From: Hymenobacter aquaticus
GTDB lineage: Bacteria > Bacteroidota > Bacteroidia > Cytophagales > Hymenobacteraceae
Length of the DNA: 64,000 bases
Direction: 5' to 3'
Assembly: GCF_004765605.1 (NCBI RefSeq)
Contig: NZ_SRLC01000002.1
Coordinates: 434,001 to 498,000, forward strand
In this document: positions 1 to 8,871 of the stretch, piece after piece
Numbering within the stretch: the first letter of the stretch is position 1
Layout of the letters: every line of letters begins with the position of its first letter
Position numbers and translations under genes: made by a program
The notes under the pieces: model-generated
Told to the model about the DNA's origin: nothing
Seen by the model: the letters and a program-made list of their open reading frames with translations, nothing else
Database searches by the model: none

Positions 1-1697
1 CCCAGCTGGCCCGGCACCGCCCCGCCTCCGCCGACTCGCTGGGCTACCTGAACTACGCTTTCCTGCAGGGAATCACCACCGTGACGCCCAGCGAGTACAA
101 CCCCAAGCTGGGCAGCAACAACTGGGTGGTATCGGGCAAGAAAACCAAGTCGGGCAACCCGATTCTCTGCAACGACCTGCACCTGAGCTTGTCGTTGCCG
201 GCTATCTGGCTGGAAATGCAGCTTTCGGCCCCCGGCATCAACGTGTACGGCGTCTCGATTCCGGGCGCGCCGGCCATCATCGTGGGCTTCAACTCGTCCA
301 TTGCCTGGGGCACCACCAACGGGGCCACCGACGTGAAAGACTGGTACAAGCTCAAAATTGCCGACGACTACTCGGCCTACGAGTTTGACGGCCAGTGGCG
401 CAAAACCACGGCCCGGGTCGAGGAAATCAAGGTGCGCGACGCAGCCACGGTGTATGACACGATCTACTCCACCGTGCACGGCCCCATCGTGATGGACCGG
501 CGCTTCCACGAGAAGCCCGAGCTGCTGAACTACGCCCTGCGCTGGGAGCTGCACAACCCCTCCAACGATATTCTGGCCTTTATCAAGCTTAATACGGCTA
601 CTAATTACCAGCAGTACCGCGCGGCCATCAGCCACTACGCCTGCCCGGTGCAGAACTTCATCTACGCCGGCAAGGACAACGACATTGCCATTACCCACCA
701 GGGCAAAATCACGCGGAAGTGGGCCGAGCAGGGCCGCTTCGTGCTGGACGGCACCAAAAAGTCGCACCTGCCCACCAGCTACATTCCCGAAGACAGCCTG
801 CCCGTGAGCCACAATCCCGGCAGCGGCTACCTGTTTTCGGCCAACAACCGGCCCACCGACGAGAAGTACCCCTATTATTACAACGGCTACTACAGTGAAA
901 CCCGGGCCGCGCGCATCCACACCCTGCTGGCTGCCGACAACCAGTTCGACGTGGCTAAGATGGAGCAGATGCAGCTCGACAACACCAACGGCTTCGCGGC
1001 CCAGGCCATGCCCGTGCTGCTCGCCGCCCTCGACCGGACCAAGCTCAACGCGGCCCAGCTGAAATTCCTGGCGGCCATCGAAAACTGGCGCGGCGACTAC
1101 AGCCAGCAGGATACCACCGCCATCCTGTTTGACCTGTGGTGGGACAACGTGGAAGACTACACCTGGGATGAGCTGCGCAACTACCCGTTCTACAGCCAGG
1201 CTCCCAAGGATGAAGTGCTGCTCCAGCTCATTGCCCGCGACCCGCAGAACCGCTACTTCAACCGCATCAACACCGCCGCTACCGAAGATGCCGCCGCCGT
1301 CATTCAGTCGTCCTTCGTCGATGCCGTGGCCCGCATCGTGGAAAAAGCCGGGGAAGGCGCTTCCCCCGCGTGGGGGCAGGTCAACAAAATCAACGTGACG
1401 CACCTCTCGACGCTGGCCGCCTTCAGCCGCATGGGTATTTCCTCGGGCGGCAACCCGGAAGCCATCAACGCCATTTCCAAGAACTGGGGCCCCTCGTGGC
1501 GCATGATTGTGGAGCTCGGCGACAAGCCCAAAGCCTACGGTATCTACCCCGGCGGGCAGTCGGGCGACGTGGGCAGCCCGCACTACACCGATTTCATCGA
1601 CGACTGGCAGAAGGGCCGCTACTACGAGCTGCACTTCTACACCTCGGAGCAGGAAGCCAAAGCCGCCACCAAGGCCGCCTGGCAGCTGGGCAACTAG
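1..1697 (+). CDS. Penicillin acylase family (peptidase S45) protein, 5' end missing
   Basis: The frame is open from the left edge (first full codon at base 3) and ends at a TAG, so only the C-terminal 564 or so residues are present. The sequence GSNNWVVSG near the start matches the N-terminal nucleophile serine of the S45 beta subunit, created when the precursor cuts itself. This N-terminal nucleophile hydrolase family cleaves amide bonds of penicillins, acyl-homoserine lactones or N-acyl peptides; the substrate here cannot be read. The many aromatic residues and the late AWGQVNKINVTH stretch are usual for the family. The signal peptide and alpha subunit should lie upstream of the window. A strong hairpin terminator follows directly. 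Family is confident, substrate is not. Confidence 0.9.
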   Translation, partial: QLARHRPASADSLGYLNYAFLQGITTVTPSEYNPKLGSNNWVVSGKKTKSGNPILCNDLHLSLSLPAIWLEMQLSAPGINVYGVSIPGAPAIIVGFNSSIAWGTTNGATDVKDWYKLKIADDYSAYEFDGQWRKTTARVEEIKVRDAATVYDTIYSTVHGPIVMDRRFHEKPELLNYALRWELHNPSNDILAFIKLNTATNYQQYRAAISHYACPVQNFIYAGKDNDIAITHQGKITRKWAEQGRFVLDGTKKSHLPTSYIPEDSLPVSHNPGSGYLFSANNRPTDEKYPYYYNGYYSETRAARIHTLLAADNQFDVAKMEQMQLDNTNGFAAQAMPVLLAALDRTKLNAAQLKFLAAIENWRGDYSQQDTTAILFDLWWDNVEDYTWDELRNYPFYSQAPKDEVLLQLIARDPQNRYFNRINTAATEDAAAVIQSSFVDAVARIVEKAGEGASPAWGQVNKINVTHLSTLAAFSRMGISSGGNPEAINAISKNWGPSWRMIVELGDKPKAYGIYPGGQSGDVGSPHYTDFIDDWQKGRYYELHFYTSEQEAKAATKAAWQLGN

Positions 1698-1716
1698 CCC
1701 CCGCCGCCGCATCTGA

Positions 1717-1784
1717 CCCCAAACGACCCCGGCCCCAGCCGAGACGGAATGTTCCGTCTTGGCTGGGGCCGGGGTCGTTTGGGG
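1717..1784. terminator. Bidirectional hairpin terminator
   Basis: A near-perfect inverted repeat with arms of about 30 bp (CCCCAAACGACCCCGGCCCC and its complement) around a short loop. It sits between the convergent acylase (+) and DUF305 (-) genes and could end both transcripts. Confidence 0.85.
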
Positions 1785-1827
1785 CAATGGCTGGCGCAGG
1801 GCCGCTCCGCCAGCCTGAAGTTAAGCG

Positions 1828-2637
1828 TTACGCTTTTTTCTCCAGCTCCATTTCGCATACCGGGCATTTGCCGGGCTTGGTGCTCTGGCTGCCTTCGCAG
1901 CCCATGGGGCACTCATACAGCACCGAGCTGGCTTTGAGCTGGCTGCCGGTTTTGGCCTGCCACTCCTTAAACTGCTTGATTTCCTTTTCCTGAGCGTTTA
2001 TCATCTGCTGAGCCATAGCCTTGAGCTTTGGGTCGCGGCCGTGGGCCAGCTCGGCCTTGGCCATGTCTACGGCGCTCTGGTGGTGGGGCACCATCAGGCG
2101 AGCATAGTCCTGGTCGACGCTGCCGCTGGGCTCGCCCAGGTTGGTCATCATCACGTCCATCGAGCTTTTCATCTGGCGGGTGAACGGGTCGGCCGGGTCG
2201 GTGGGCTTGTAGTTGGCGGCGGCCCCGTCGAGGCGCTCGGCAATGGCTTCCAGGGCCAGAATCTCCTGCTGCTGGTCGTCGCTGATTTTCTGGGCCATGG
2301 CCCGTAGCGTCGCGTCTTTACCTTCCTTCAGCTCCAGGGCCGACATTTCGACGGCGCCTTTGTGGTGGGCCAGCATCATGTGCGCAAAGTCGTGGTCAGT
2401 GTTGCCGGCCGGCTTCAGCGCGTCCATGTTGGTCATCATGGTGTTCATCACGCCCTTCATGTCGGGCGTGGCGGCGTGGCTCATCGGCGCGTGGTCCATG
2501 CCGGCCATGTCGCCGTGGCCCGCCGAGTCGGTGGTGGTGGTAGTCGTGGTGGTTTCGGCCGTTTTGTTGCCGTCGCAGCTGCTCAGGAGCAGGGTGCAGG
2601 AAGCCAGGGCCGAAAGGAAAAAAGCAGAGCGTTTCAT
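1828..2637 (-). CDS. DUF305 lipoprotein with two DUF305 repeats and a C-terminal heavy-metal-binding domain
   Basis: The 269-residue protein starts with a lipoprotein signal (lipobox LLLSSC), then a Thr-rich linker and a Met/His-rich stretch (HGDMAGMDHAPMSH). Two DUF305 units follow, each with an HH signature (MMLAHHKGAVEM at about residue 87 and LMVPHHQSAVDM at about 182). DUF305 is a four-helix, ferritin-like fold often encoded beside copper genes. The C-terminus (YECPMGC to GKCPVCEMEL) matches the heavy-metal-binding domain of CusB/CzcB-type proteins. It is divergent from the copper ATPase gene, so a role in periplasmic copper handling is inferred. It would be anchored to a membrane by its lipid. 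Confidence 0.85.
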   Translation of the reverse strand: MKRSAFFLSALASCTLLLSSCDGNKTAETTTTTTTTDSAGHGDMAGMDHAPMSHAATPDMKGVMNTMMTNMDALKPAGNTDHDFAHMMLAHHKGAVEMSALELKEGKDATLRAMAQKISDDQQQEILALEAIAERLDGAAANYKPTDPADPFTRQMKSSMDVMMTNLGEPSGSVDQDYARLMVPHHQSAVDMAKAELAHGRDPKLKAMAQQMINAQEKEIKQFKEWQAKTGSQLKASSVLYECPMGCEGSQSTKPGKCPVCEMELEKKA

Positions 2638-3032
2638 GGAAAATCCGAAGGGGTAAGGGTGGGCGTAAAGTGGTTGCGGGTACTTGGGCGGAAGCCAACC
2701 CGGCGGGACTTCTGCCGGCGCCCCGGCACCAGCTTGCTACACGGCAGGTGGGGCAGTAAGCCGCCGCAAAAGTAGAAAACTTTACGCGGGCCGGAGTCGA
2801 TGTATACGCTACCAGCTGGCCCGTGGAATGGTTCCGCGCTGGGGTGGGAGCGGGGCAGCAGGTAAGCGGCTCCGGTAGTTTCGTGGCCGGCCGCCGACAG
2901 TGGGGCGTCGTGAAATTATGCAAGTATTACGCAGGATTCCGTACCACCTTCCGGGGCCGGTTGCCGTTACTTTGTAGTGTCCCTGCCGGTTCGTCGCAAC
3001 TGTTGGGCGGGGCGTTATTCACCTGATTGGTT
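2638..3032. other. Intergenic region between divergent DUF305 and copA genes
   Basis: About 395 bp without a convincing reading frame. It must hold both promoters. A TTGCCGTTACTTTG stretch about 65 bp before copA resembles a Bacteroidetes -7 box with one base missing. I could not find a clear CueR- or CopY-type palindrome. Confidence 0.5.
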
Positions 3033-5303
3033 ATGGCCTCTTCCCCCGAAACCACCACTCTCGACATCGAAGGAATGACGTGCGCCTCCTGCGCCTCCTT
3101 CGTCGAAAAGTCGTTGTCCCGCGCGCCCGGCGTGCAAAGTGCCTCGGTTAATTTCGCCACCGAAAAGGCCACCGTGCAGTACCTGCCCGAGTTGGCCACG
3201 CCGGCCACGCTCAAAGAAGCCGTCATCAATGCCGGCTACGGCGTGCTGGAGCGGGCCCCCGATACCAGCGCCGCCGAGCGCAGCGCCGAAATAGACCGGC
3301 AGAAAGCCCGGGCCTACCACAAGCTCAAGCGCCGCTTCTGGGTGGCCGCCGCCCTGGCCCTGCTCATTATGCCCCTGAGCATGCTCATGCTGTGGCCGGC
3401 CCTGCTGGAGCGCGTCAGCCTGCCGGTGCTCAACTACGTGCTGCTGGCCCTCACGCTGCCGGTGCTGCTCTACAGTGGGCGCGAGTTTTACGTGTCGGCC
3501 TGGAATGGCTTCCGGCACCGCGCCGCCAACATGGATACCCTGATTGCCGTGGGCACCGGCGCGGCCTTTCTCTACAGCTTGGCCGCCACCGTGGCCCCGG
3601 GTTACTTCCTGCGCCGCGGCATCATGCCCGAAGTGTATTTCGACACCACGGCCACCATCATTGCCCTGATTCTGCTGGGCAAGGTGCTCGAAATGCGGGC
3701 CAAAACCCAGACCTCGGCGGCTATGAAAGCCCTGCTGGGCCTACAGGCCAAAACTGCCCGCGTGGTGCGCCCCGGCGGGCAGGAAGTCGACGTGCCCATC
3801 GAGCAGGTGCAGCTGCACGATGTAGTGGTGGTGCGCCCCGGCGAGAAGGTCGCCACCGACGGCCTTATTACCGAGGGCCATTCCTTTCTCGACGAAGCCA
3901 TGCTCACGGGCGAAAGTCTGCCGGTGGAAAAAACGGTGGGCGCCGCCGTATTCGGGGCCACGCTCAACAAAACCGGCTCCTTCCGCTTCCGCGTCACCAA
4001 GGTCGGGGCCGATACCATGCTGGCGCAGATTGTGCAAATGGTGGAAGACGCGCAGGGCAGCCGGGCCCCCATTCAGCGGCTGGCTGATAAAGTCAGCGCC
4101 GTGTTTGTGCCCACGGTGGTCGTCATTGCCATTCTCACCTTCGTGCTCTGGTTTGATCTGGCCCCGGTCAGCACCCGGCTGCCGCTGGCGCTGGTCAACT
4201 TCGTGGCCGTGCTCATCATTGCCTGCCCCTGCGCCCTGGGCCTGGCCACGCCCACGGCCATCATGGTCAGCACGGGCAAAGGCGCCGAGCACGGGGTACT
4301 GATCCGCAACGCCGAGGCGCTGGAAAAAGCGTACCGGGTGAACACCGTGCTGCTGGACAAAACCGGCACCATCACCCGCGGCGAGCCGGCCGTTACCGAC
4401 TTCGTAGCTCCCGGCTCATCCGCCACCGACCTGTTGCCCCTGATTGCGGCCGTGGAGCGGCAGAGTGAGCACCCCTTGGCCGAAGCCGTGGTACGCTACG
4501 CCGCCGCGCAAATGCCGGCTGCGGAATCCCTAGCGGCTACCGCATTTCGGGCTGTGGAGGGCAAAGGTGCCGCCGCGCTGGTCGACGGCCGCGCCGTGCT
4601 CATCGGCAACCGCCGCCTGCTGGCCGACGAAGGCGTAAGCCTTTCCGCCGACCTGGAAGCCCGGGCGAAAGACTTGCTGGCCGAAGCCAAAACCGTGCTC
4701 TACGTGGCCGTGGCCGGACAGGCCGTGGCCCTGCTGGGCGTCGCCGACACGGTGCGCGACACGTCGGCGGCCGCCATCGGCAAGCTGCAACGCCTGGGCA
4801 TCGAGGTGGTGATGATGACCGGCGACAACCCGCAGACGGCGGCGCAGGTGGCCGCGCAGGTGGGCATTACGCGCTATTTCGCCGAGGTGCTGCCCGCCGA
4901 CAAAGCCGGCAAGGTAAAGGAGCTCCAGGCCGAAGGCCGCACCGTGGCTATGGTCGGCGACGGAATCAACGACGCGCCGGCGCTGGCCCAGGCCGATATC
5001 GGCCTGGCCATCGGCTCGGGCACCGACGTGGCCATGGAAGCCGCCGGCATCACCCTCATGCGCTCCGACCTGAACGGCGTGGTAACGGCCATCGAACTGT
5101 CGCGGCAGACGATTCGCACCATCAAGCAGAACCTGTTTTTTGCCTTTATCTACAACACCCTGGGCATTCCCATTGCGGCCGGGCTGCTGTATCCGGTGTT
5201 CGGCTGGCTGCTGTCGCCCATGCTGGCGGCCGGCGCCATGGCCCTGAGCTCCGTGTCGGTGCTGACCAATTCGCTGCGCCTGCGCGGCTTCACCAACCAG
5301 TAA
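3033..5303 (+). CDS. copA: Copper-exporting P1B-type ATPase
   Basis: A 756-residue heavy-metal ATPase. One N-terminal HMA domain carries MTCASC (Cys17, Cys20). The intramembrane motif CPC (residues about 398-400) fits Cu+ transport. DKTGT (phosphorylated Asp at about 442), SEHPLAEA (the P1B HP motif) and [10 protein letters not shown] (hinge) are all intact, so the pump should be active. It exports cytoplasmic Cu+ using ATP. I use the ATG at 3033; a TTG two codons upstream is less likely. The cupredoxin gene starts 12 bp after the stop, so the two are probably cotranscribed. Ag+ may also be carried. Confidence 0.95.
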   Translation: MASSPETTTLDIEGMTCASCASFVEKSLSRAPGVQSASVNFATEKATVQYLPELATPATLKEAVINAGYGVLERAPDTSAAERSAEIDRQKARAYHKLKRRFWVAAALALLIMPLSMLMLWPALLERVSLPVLNYVLLALTLPVLLYSGREFYVSAWNGFRHRAANMDTLIAVGTGAAFLYSLAATVAPGYFLRRGIMPEVYFDTTATIIALILLGKVLEMRAKTQTSAAMKALLGLQAKTARVVRPGGQEVDVPIEQVQLHDVVVVRPGEKVATDGLITEGHSFLDEAMLTGESLPVEKTVGAAVFGATLNKTGSFRFRVTKVGADTMLAQIVQMVEDAQGSRAPIQRLADKVSAVFVPTVVVIAILTFVLWFDLAPVSTRLPLALVNFVAVLIIACPCALGLATPTAIMVSTGKGAEHGVLIRNAEALEKAYRVNTVLLDKTGTITRGEPAVTDFVAPGSSATDLLPLIAAVERQSEHPLAEAVVRYAAAQMPAAESLAATAFRAVEGKGAAALVDGRAVLIGNRRLLADEGVSLSADLEARAKDLLAEAKTVLYVAVAGQAVALLGVADTVRDTSAAAIGKLQRLGIEVVMMTGDNPQTAAQVAAQVGITRYFAEVLPADKAGKVKELQAEGRTVAMVGDGINDAPALAQADIGLAIGSGTDVAMEAAGITLMRSDLNGVVTAIELSRQTIRTIKQNLFFAFIYNTLGIPIAAGLLYPVFGWLLSPMLAAGAMALSSVSVLTNSLRLRGFTNQ

Positions 5304-5315
5304 TGCTGCTTTGTT

Positions 5316-5693
5316 ATGGATTCTGCTGAGCTTATCGTCACTGCGGGCGGCCTGGCCCTGGCCGCGTTTGTGCTGTGGTACTTCTTCTTCTCGGCCCGCC
5401 GGACGGCCGCGGCGGTTTCTTCGTCCGGCGGCGTGCAGGAGGTGGCCATTACCGTCAAGGGCGGCTACTCGCCCGACGTCATTGAGGTGGAGCGGGGCAA
5501 GCCCGTGCAGCTCAGCTTCTACCGCGACGAGGAAAGCAGCTGCTCCGAGGAGCTGCTGATGCCCGACTTCCGCATCCGCCGCGACCTGCCGGCATTCAAA
5601 ACCACCCTGGTCGAGCTGCTGCCCCAGCAAGCCGGCCGCTTCGAGTTTACCTGCGGCATGGGGATGCTGCGCGGCAGCCTGGTGGTGAAGTAA
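5316..5693 (+). CDS. Membrane-anchored cupredoxin-domain protein
   Basis: The 125 residues comprise an N-terminal membrane helix (about residues 5-26), a short linker, and a cupredoxin-like domain resembling the plastocyanin-like 'cupredoxin_1' family (GGYSPDVIEVERGKPV, then FTCGMGMLRGSLVVK). The late Cys and Met residues are in the place of type-1 copper ligands, but the usual N-terminal His ligand is not evident, so copper binding may differ from blue copper proteins. It directly follows copA and probably binds or hands over copper on the outer face of the inner membrane. A terminator hairpin follows. Confidence 0.82.
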   Translation: MDSAELIVTAGGLALAAFVLWYFFFSARRTAAAVSSSGGVQEVAITVKGGYSPDVIEVERGKPVQLSFYRDEESSCSEELLMPDFRIRRDLPAFKTTLVELLPQQAGRFEFTCGMGMLRGSLVVK

Positions 5694-5728
5694 CGCCCCG
5701 GATTGCCTTTGAGCCTGACCACTCAGAC

Positions 5729-5794
5729 ACAAAAAAGTCCCGCACAACTAGCCGCCTCCGCTTCAGGTGGCTAGTTGTGCGGGACCTTTTTGTG
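5729..5794. terminator. Strong hairpin terminator after the copper operon
   Basis: Inverted repeat with arms containing AAGTCCCGCACAACTAGCC and its complement, ending in a T run. It ends the copA-cupredoxin transcript and insulates the arsenic cluster. Confidence 0.85.
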
Positions 5795-5872
5795 TTTTGG
5801 GTGAAGTCTGATTGCGCTGATAATCAGAAATTTGATCTTAGATGATGAGCTTTATATAAAAATATTTTTATC

Positions 5873-5917
5873 TATGTCGTAAAAATGCGACATATAATGA
5901 CGTATATTTACGACATA
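5873..5917. promoter_or_regulatory. Probable ArsR operator/promoter
   Basis: A perfect 11-bp inverted repeat, TATGTCGTAAA (5873-5883) and TTTACGACATA (5907-5917), with a further TGCGACATA half-site between them, in an AT-rich stretch 16 bp before the arsR start. This is the expected place and form for an autoregulatory ArsR/SmtB operator. Binding is inferred. Confidence 0.7.
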
Positions 5918-5933
5918 GTTATTGATTCTTCAG

Positions 5934-6284
5934 ATGACCTACGCCAAAACCACCGCCTTCACCGCCGAGCAGCAGCAGCTGGCCCGGGTAGCCAAAGCCC
6001 TGGCCCACCCCGCCCGGGTGGCTATTATTCAGCTTTTGGCCAGCAAAACCACCTGCATTTCCGGCGACATTGCGGCCGAGCTGCCCTTGTCGCGCACTAC
6101 CGTGACGCAGCACTTGCAGGAACTGAAAGCCCTGGATCTGATTCGGGGCGAAATTGACGGCCTCACCGTCTGCTACTGCCTAAACACCACGCTGCTCCGC
6201 CAGGTGCAGCAGCAATTCACCGCCTTTTTTCAGGCTGCTACCACCGAGCCCGCCTGTGGCCCCGATGCGGCCTGCGCCTGCTGA
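5934..6284 (+). CDS. arsR: ArsR/SmtB-family metalloregulator
   Basis: A 116-residue winged-helix repressor (ALAHPARVAIIQLLA, then LPLSRTTVTQHLQELKALDL as recognition helix). The usual ELCVC arsenic site on the DNA-binding helix is not seen; instead there are Cys residues at TTCISGD, at VCYCLN and in a C-terminal CGPDAACAC tail, so the inducer site differs from the E. coli ArsR type. The ATG at 5934 is chosen over a TTG at 5922. It heads a same-strand cluster of ArsI-like, GNAT and ArsC genes and probably represses it until As(III) or an organoarsenical binds. Confidence 0.88.
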   Translation: MTYAKTTAFTAEQQQLARVAKALAHPARVAIIQLLASKTTCISGDIAAELPLSRTTVTQHLQELKALDLIRGEIDGLTVCYCLNTTLLRQVQQQFTAFFQAATTEPACGPDAACAC

Positions 6285-6314
6285 TTTTTCTTTCCACCTC
6301 AACCTCTTACTCGT

Positions 6315-6902
6315 ATGGAAGCCTCTGTTTTTCCCCGGATGCACGTGTCGCTGTATGTGTCCGACCTGGCCGCCACGGTCAGTTTCTACGATACCTTCTT
6401 TGGGCAGCCCGCCACCAAAATCCGGCTCGGCTACGCCAAATACGTCCTCGACCGGCCCTCGCTCATCATTTCCTTCGTGGAAAATGCCGGCCGGGTAGCC
6501 AGCAACTTCGGGCACCTGGGCTTTCAGGTCGAAACCGTGGCCGAGCTGGACGAGCGCCTGACCGCAGCTCGGGCCGCCGGTCTGGTGCAGCGCGAGGAAA
6601 TCGGCACGAGCTGCTGCTACGCCAAGCAGGACAAGTTCTGGGTAAACGACCCCGACGGGGTAGAGTGGGAGGTCTACTACTTCCACGAGGATGCCGAGTT
6701 CAACGACCCGCGCTACCAGGACGAATACAGCCAGGCCAGCAGCCAGTGCTGCATTGCCCCCGCCACCTCCCAGGAAGCCTCCGCCACGGCCGAGGTTATG
6801 GCCTTTCCGTTGGCTACCGTTGCGGCGGCGGCCCCGGAGCCCACGGCGGGCTGCGGCTGCGGCACTCCCACCACGCTCACGCTGGCCCCGGCTTGCTGCT
6901 AG
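6315..6902 (+). CDS. ArsI/CadI-like glyoxalase-fold protein (putative C-As lyase)
   Basis: A 195-residue vicinal-oxygen-chelate (glyoxalase-fold) protein: MHVSLYVSDLAATVSFYDTF at the N-terminus, FGHLGFQVE in the middle, then GTSCCYAKQDKFWVNDPDG with the Cys pair that binds the trivalent arsenical in ArsI enzymes. ArsI uses Fe(II) and O2 to remove the methyl group from methylarsenite; the related CadI is cadmium-inducible. The C-terminal tail is Cys-rich (SSQCC, CGCG, ACC), as in many family members. It lies 30 bp after arsR, which supports arsenic detoxification. The family is clear; the exact substrate is inferred. Confidence 0.85.
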   Translation: MEASVFPRMHVSLYVSDLAATVSFYDTFFGQPATKIRLGYAKYVLDRPSLIISFVENAGRVASNFGHLGFQVETVAELDERLTAARAAGLVQREEIGTSCCYAKQDKFWVNDPDGVEWEVYYFHEDAEFNDPRYQDEYSQASSQCCIAPATSQEASATAEVMAFPLATVAAAAPEPTAGCGCGTPTTLTLAPACC

Positions 6903-6944
6903 ACGCTACGGCCTCTCGTTTCTCCATCCTTCACGTTTGGTTTC

Positions 6945-7463
6945 ATGAATATCCTCCCACTTACCGCCGCGCACTGGGAGCAGGTGCGGGCAATTTATGA
7001 GCAGGGTCTGGCCACGGGTAACGCCACATTTCAAACCGAAGCGCCCACCTGGCCCGACTGGGACCGGGGCCACCTGGCCCATAGCCGCCTGGTAGCCACC
7101 GACGCGGCCGGCCACGTGCTGGGGTGGGCCGCTCTGTCGCCGGTGTCGGGGCGCTGCGTGTACGGCGGCGTGGGCGAAGTCAGCGTGTACGTGGCAGCCG
7201 AGGCGCGGGGCCGGGGCGTAGGGCAGCAGTTGCTGCGGCAGCTGGTGGCCGAGTCGGAAGCCCAGGGCATGTGGACGCTCCAGGCCGGCATATTCCCCGA
7301 AAACACGGCCAGCATCCGGCTGCACGAAGCCCACGGCTTCCGGCTGGTCGGCCGCCGGGAGCGGATTGGCCAGCTCCGCGGCGTGTGGCGCGACACGGTG
7401 CTGCTGGAACGCCGGAGCCCGGTAGTGGGCGCCGACCAGCCCCAACCGGCCGCCACGGCATAG
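6945..7463 (+). CDS. GNAT N-acetyltransferase, ArsN-like
   Basis: A 172-residue GNAT enzyme resembling phosphinothricin N-acetyltransferase. The acetyl-CoA site is V-AAEARGRGVGQQLL (R/Q-x-x-G-x-G/A motif), followed by IFPENTASIRLHEAHGF, typical of the PAT/ArsN1 group. ArsN1 acetylates the arsenical antibiotic arsinothricin, and such genes are common in ars clusters. Position between the ArsI-like and arsC genes favours that role, but substrate cannot be decided from sequence. Confidence 0.8.
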   Translation: MNILPLTAAHWEQVRAIYEQGLATGNATFQTEAPTWPDWDRGHLAHSRLVATDAAGHVLGWAALSPVSGRCVYGGVGEVSVYVAAEARGRGVGQQLLRQLVAESEAQGMWTLQAGIFPENTASIRLHEAHGFRLVGRRERIGQLRGVWRDTVLLERRSPVVGADQPQPAATA

Positions 7464-7544
7464 CACTGCAGTTTTCGGCTGCCAGCAGCTGGCTCACGGC
7501 GGCCGGTTAGCGCGCCGCCGGTATTCATATTTCGCTCTTGTATT

Positions 7545-7970
7545 ATGACCGCCAAGAAAAACGTGCTGGTGCTCTGCACCGGAAATTCCTGCCGCAGCCA
7601 ACTGCTGCACGGCTACCTGATCCAACTGCTCGGCGAGAAGGCGACGGTGTACAGCGCCGGAATAGAAACCCACGGGGTCAATCCGAAAGCCGTGCAGGTG
7701 ATGCGGGAAGATGGAATTGACATTGGGCACCACACCAGCAACCACGTCGACGAGTACGCCGCCGTGCCTTTCGACTACGTAATTACCGTCTGCGACAACG
7801 CCCGGGAGGCCTGCCCCGTGTTTCCCACCACCGCCGCCGTCCTGCACCACAACTTTCCCGATCCGGCGAAGGCTACCGGCACCGCCGAAGAAGTGCTGGC
7901 GCAGTTTCGGGCAGTGCGCGACCAGGTGCAAGCCTACGCCCAGGACTTCACCCGCCAGTACTTCGGCTGA
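7545..7970 (+). CDS. arsC: Arsenate reductase, low-molecular-weight phosphatase type
   Basis: The 141-residue protein has the P-loop CTGNSCRS at residues 11-18 with the nucleophilic Cys and Arg of the LMW-PTP fold. VCDNAREACPVF supplies the two further Cys residues used in the thioredoxin-coupled disulfide cascade. It reduces As(V) to As(III) in the cytoplasm. It is the last gene of the arsenic cluster. No As(III) exporter (ArsB/Acr3) is present downstream, where the integrated element begins 120 bp later, so efflux must be encoded elsewhere. Confidence 0.92.
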   Translation: MTAKKNVLVLCTGNSCRSQLLHGYLIQLLGEKATVYSAGIETHGVNPKAVQVMREDGIDIGHHTSNHVDEYAAVPFDYVITVCDNAREACPVFPTTAAVLHHNFPDPAKATGTAEEVLAQFRAVRDQVQAYAQDFTRQYFG

Positions 7971-8045
7971 TTTGCCGATCCGCCGAGCCAAAACGCCTGT
8001 CTGAATACCAGGTCAAGGATGCCAGGAATGGCAGATAAAAAGAGA

Positions 8046-8086
8046 AAGCCCGGTAACAGACTGGTTTAAAGTCTACTACCGGGCTT
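8046..8086. terminator. Hairpin terminator left of attL
   Basis: Inverted repeat AAGCCCGGTA ... TACCGGGCTT with inner pairing AGACT/AGTCT. It lies just outside the left attachment site and was probably the original terminator downstream of tRNA-Asn before integration. It would also end the ars transcript. Confidence 0.7.
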
Positions 8087-8090
8087 CTTG

Positions 8091-8105
8091 GCGCTCCCTC
8101 CTGGG
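8091..8105. repeat. attL core (direct repeat of tRNA-Asn 3' end)
   Basis: GCGCTCCCTCCTGGG, identical to 51025-51039. It is a displaced copy of the T-stem 3' strand, acceptor 3' strand and discriminator base of the tRNA. The flanking sequences differ on both sides. Confidence 0.88.
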
Positions 8106-8152
8106 TGCGTAATTATTCCTATTGGCTTCTATTAAAGGAAAAATGCGTCATT

Positions 8153-8188
8153 GTGTCCCGTTTCGTGTCCCGGTTTGCCTGAGATAAT
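8153..8188. repeat. Putative integrase arm-type sites, left end
   Basis: Two copies of GTGTCCCG (8153-8160 and 8165-8172), the second continuing as GGTTT and then CTGAGATAA. A similar arrangement is found at 50872-50920. In the excised circle the two sets would flank the attP core, as arm-type binding sites of tyrosine integrases do. Confidence 0.6.
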
Positions 8189-8192
8189 AACA

Positions 8193-8819
8193 TCACCCGT
8201 TTGGATACTTTTCCAGTAGACGTTTACTTATCTCATACTCATTTCCCATGATCAGCGTGTAGGCATCTATGGTATTCTCAAATTCCGCCCGGTCTTTCAG
8301 ATACTCATAATGCTGATTGCGCCGGGTGGGCCGCAGAGAAACAGTCACCGTAGTGCGGCCTTCCTCATAGCTGTGGGTGACCCTGTACACGTGATAAGAG
8401 CCGGACCCGGCATAATTCTTCAGAAAGGGTAACTCGACTTCTTCACCAACCCGTGGGGTGACCGGCAGGCGGCACACACAGGAAGCCTTGTTCGTATAGT
8501 CGTCGATCAGGAACCGGTGCTCCACCAGCGGAAACTGCAGCACATCCGCATCCGCATCAATCAGTGCCAGAAACTCCTCGTGCAGCAGTGTAACCCAGCG
8601 CCGCAGCACCGAAGCCGATATGCCCAGCTGTTGCTGCAACTGGTTGCCAGCCGGCACCGGATCGTCCTCACCCATGACCAGTATGATATCAATCAACGCA
8701 TCATAGGGCCGGCCGCGGCCTTTTAGCCGGAGCAGCGCTGGCTTTGCATAATACAGGTCAATGAAAACGTCCTTCATCCGGGGAGGCGTCTTCACACTGG
8801 TATTGGCAGAAATTCTCAT
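8193..8819 (-). CDS. Hypothetical protein
   Basis: A 208-residue protein I do not recognise. An internal segment (QLQQQLGISASVLRRWVTLLHEEF) looks like a helix-turn-helix, and the C-terminal half is mixed alpha/beta with the conserved-looking stretch RPTRRNQHYEYLKDRAEF. It is the last gene of a minus-strand run of three headed by the S24 repressor and lies next to attL. It may be a regulator or a lysogeny-conversion gene; no firm function. Confidence 0.7.
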   Translation of the reverse strand: MRISANTSVKTPPRMKDVFIDLYYAKPALLRLKGRGRPYDALIDIILVMGEDDPVPAGNQLQQQLGISASVLRRWVTLLHEEFLALIDADADVLQFPLVEHRFLIDDYTNKASCVCRLPVTPRVGEEVELPFLKNYAGSGSYHVYRVTHSYEEGRTTVTVSLRPTRRNQHYEYLKDRAEFENTIDAYTLIMGNEYEISKRLLEKYPNG

Positions 8820-8871
8820 GACGGCAGTAGCTTGTATCCGTCAGGAAAATTACCGGTTGCCGGCCCCAAAC

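Noticed and set aside
4530..5747. Minus-strand frame of 405 codons opposite copA
   Set aside because: It is antisense to the intact ATPase and shows no family; GC-rich sequence gives long antisense frames.
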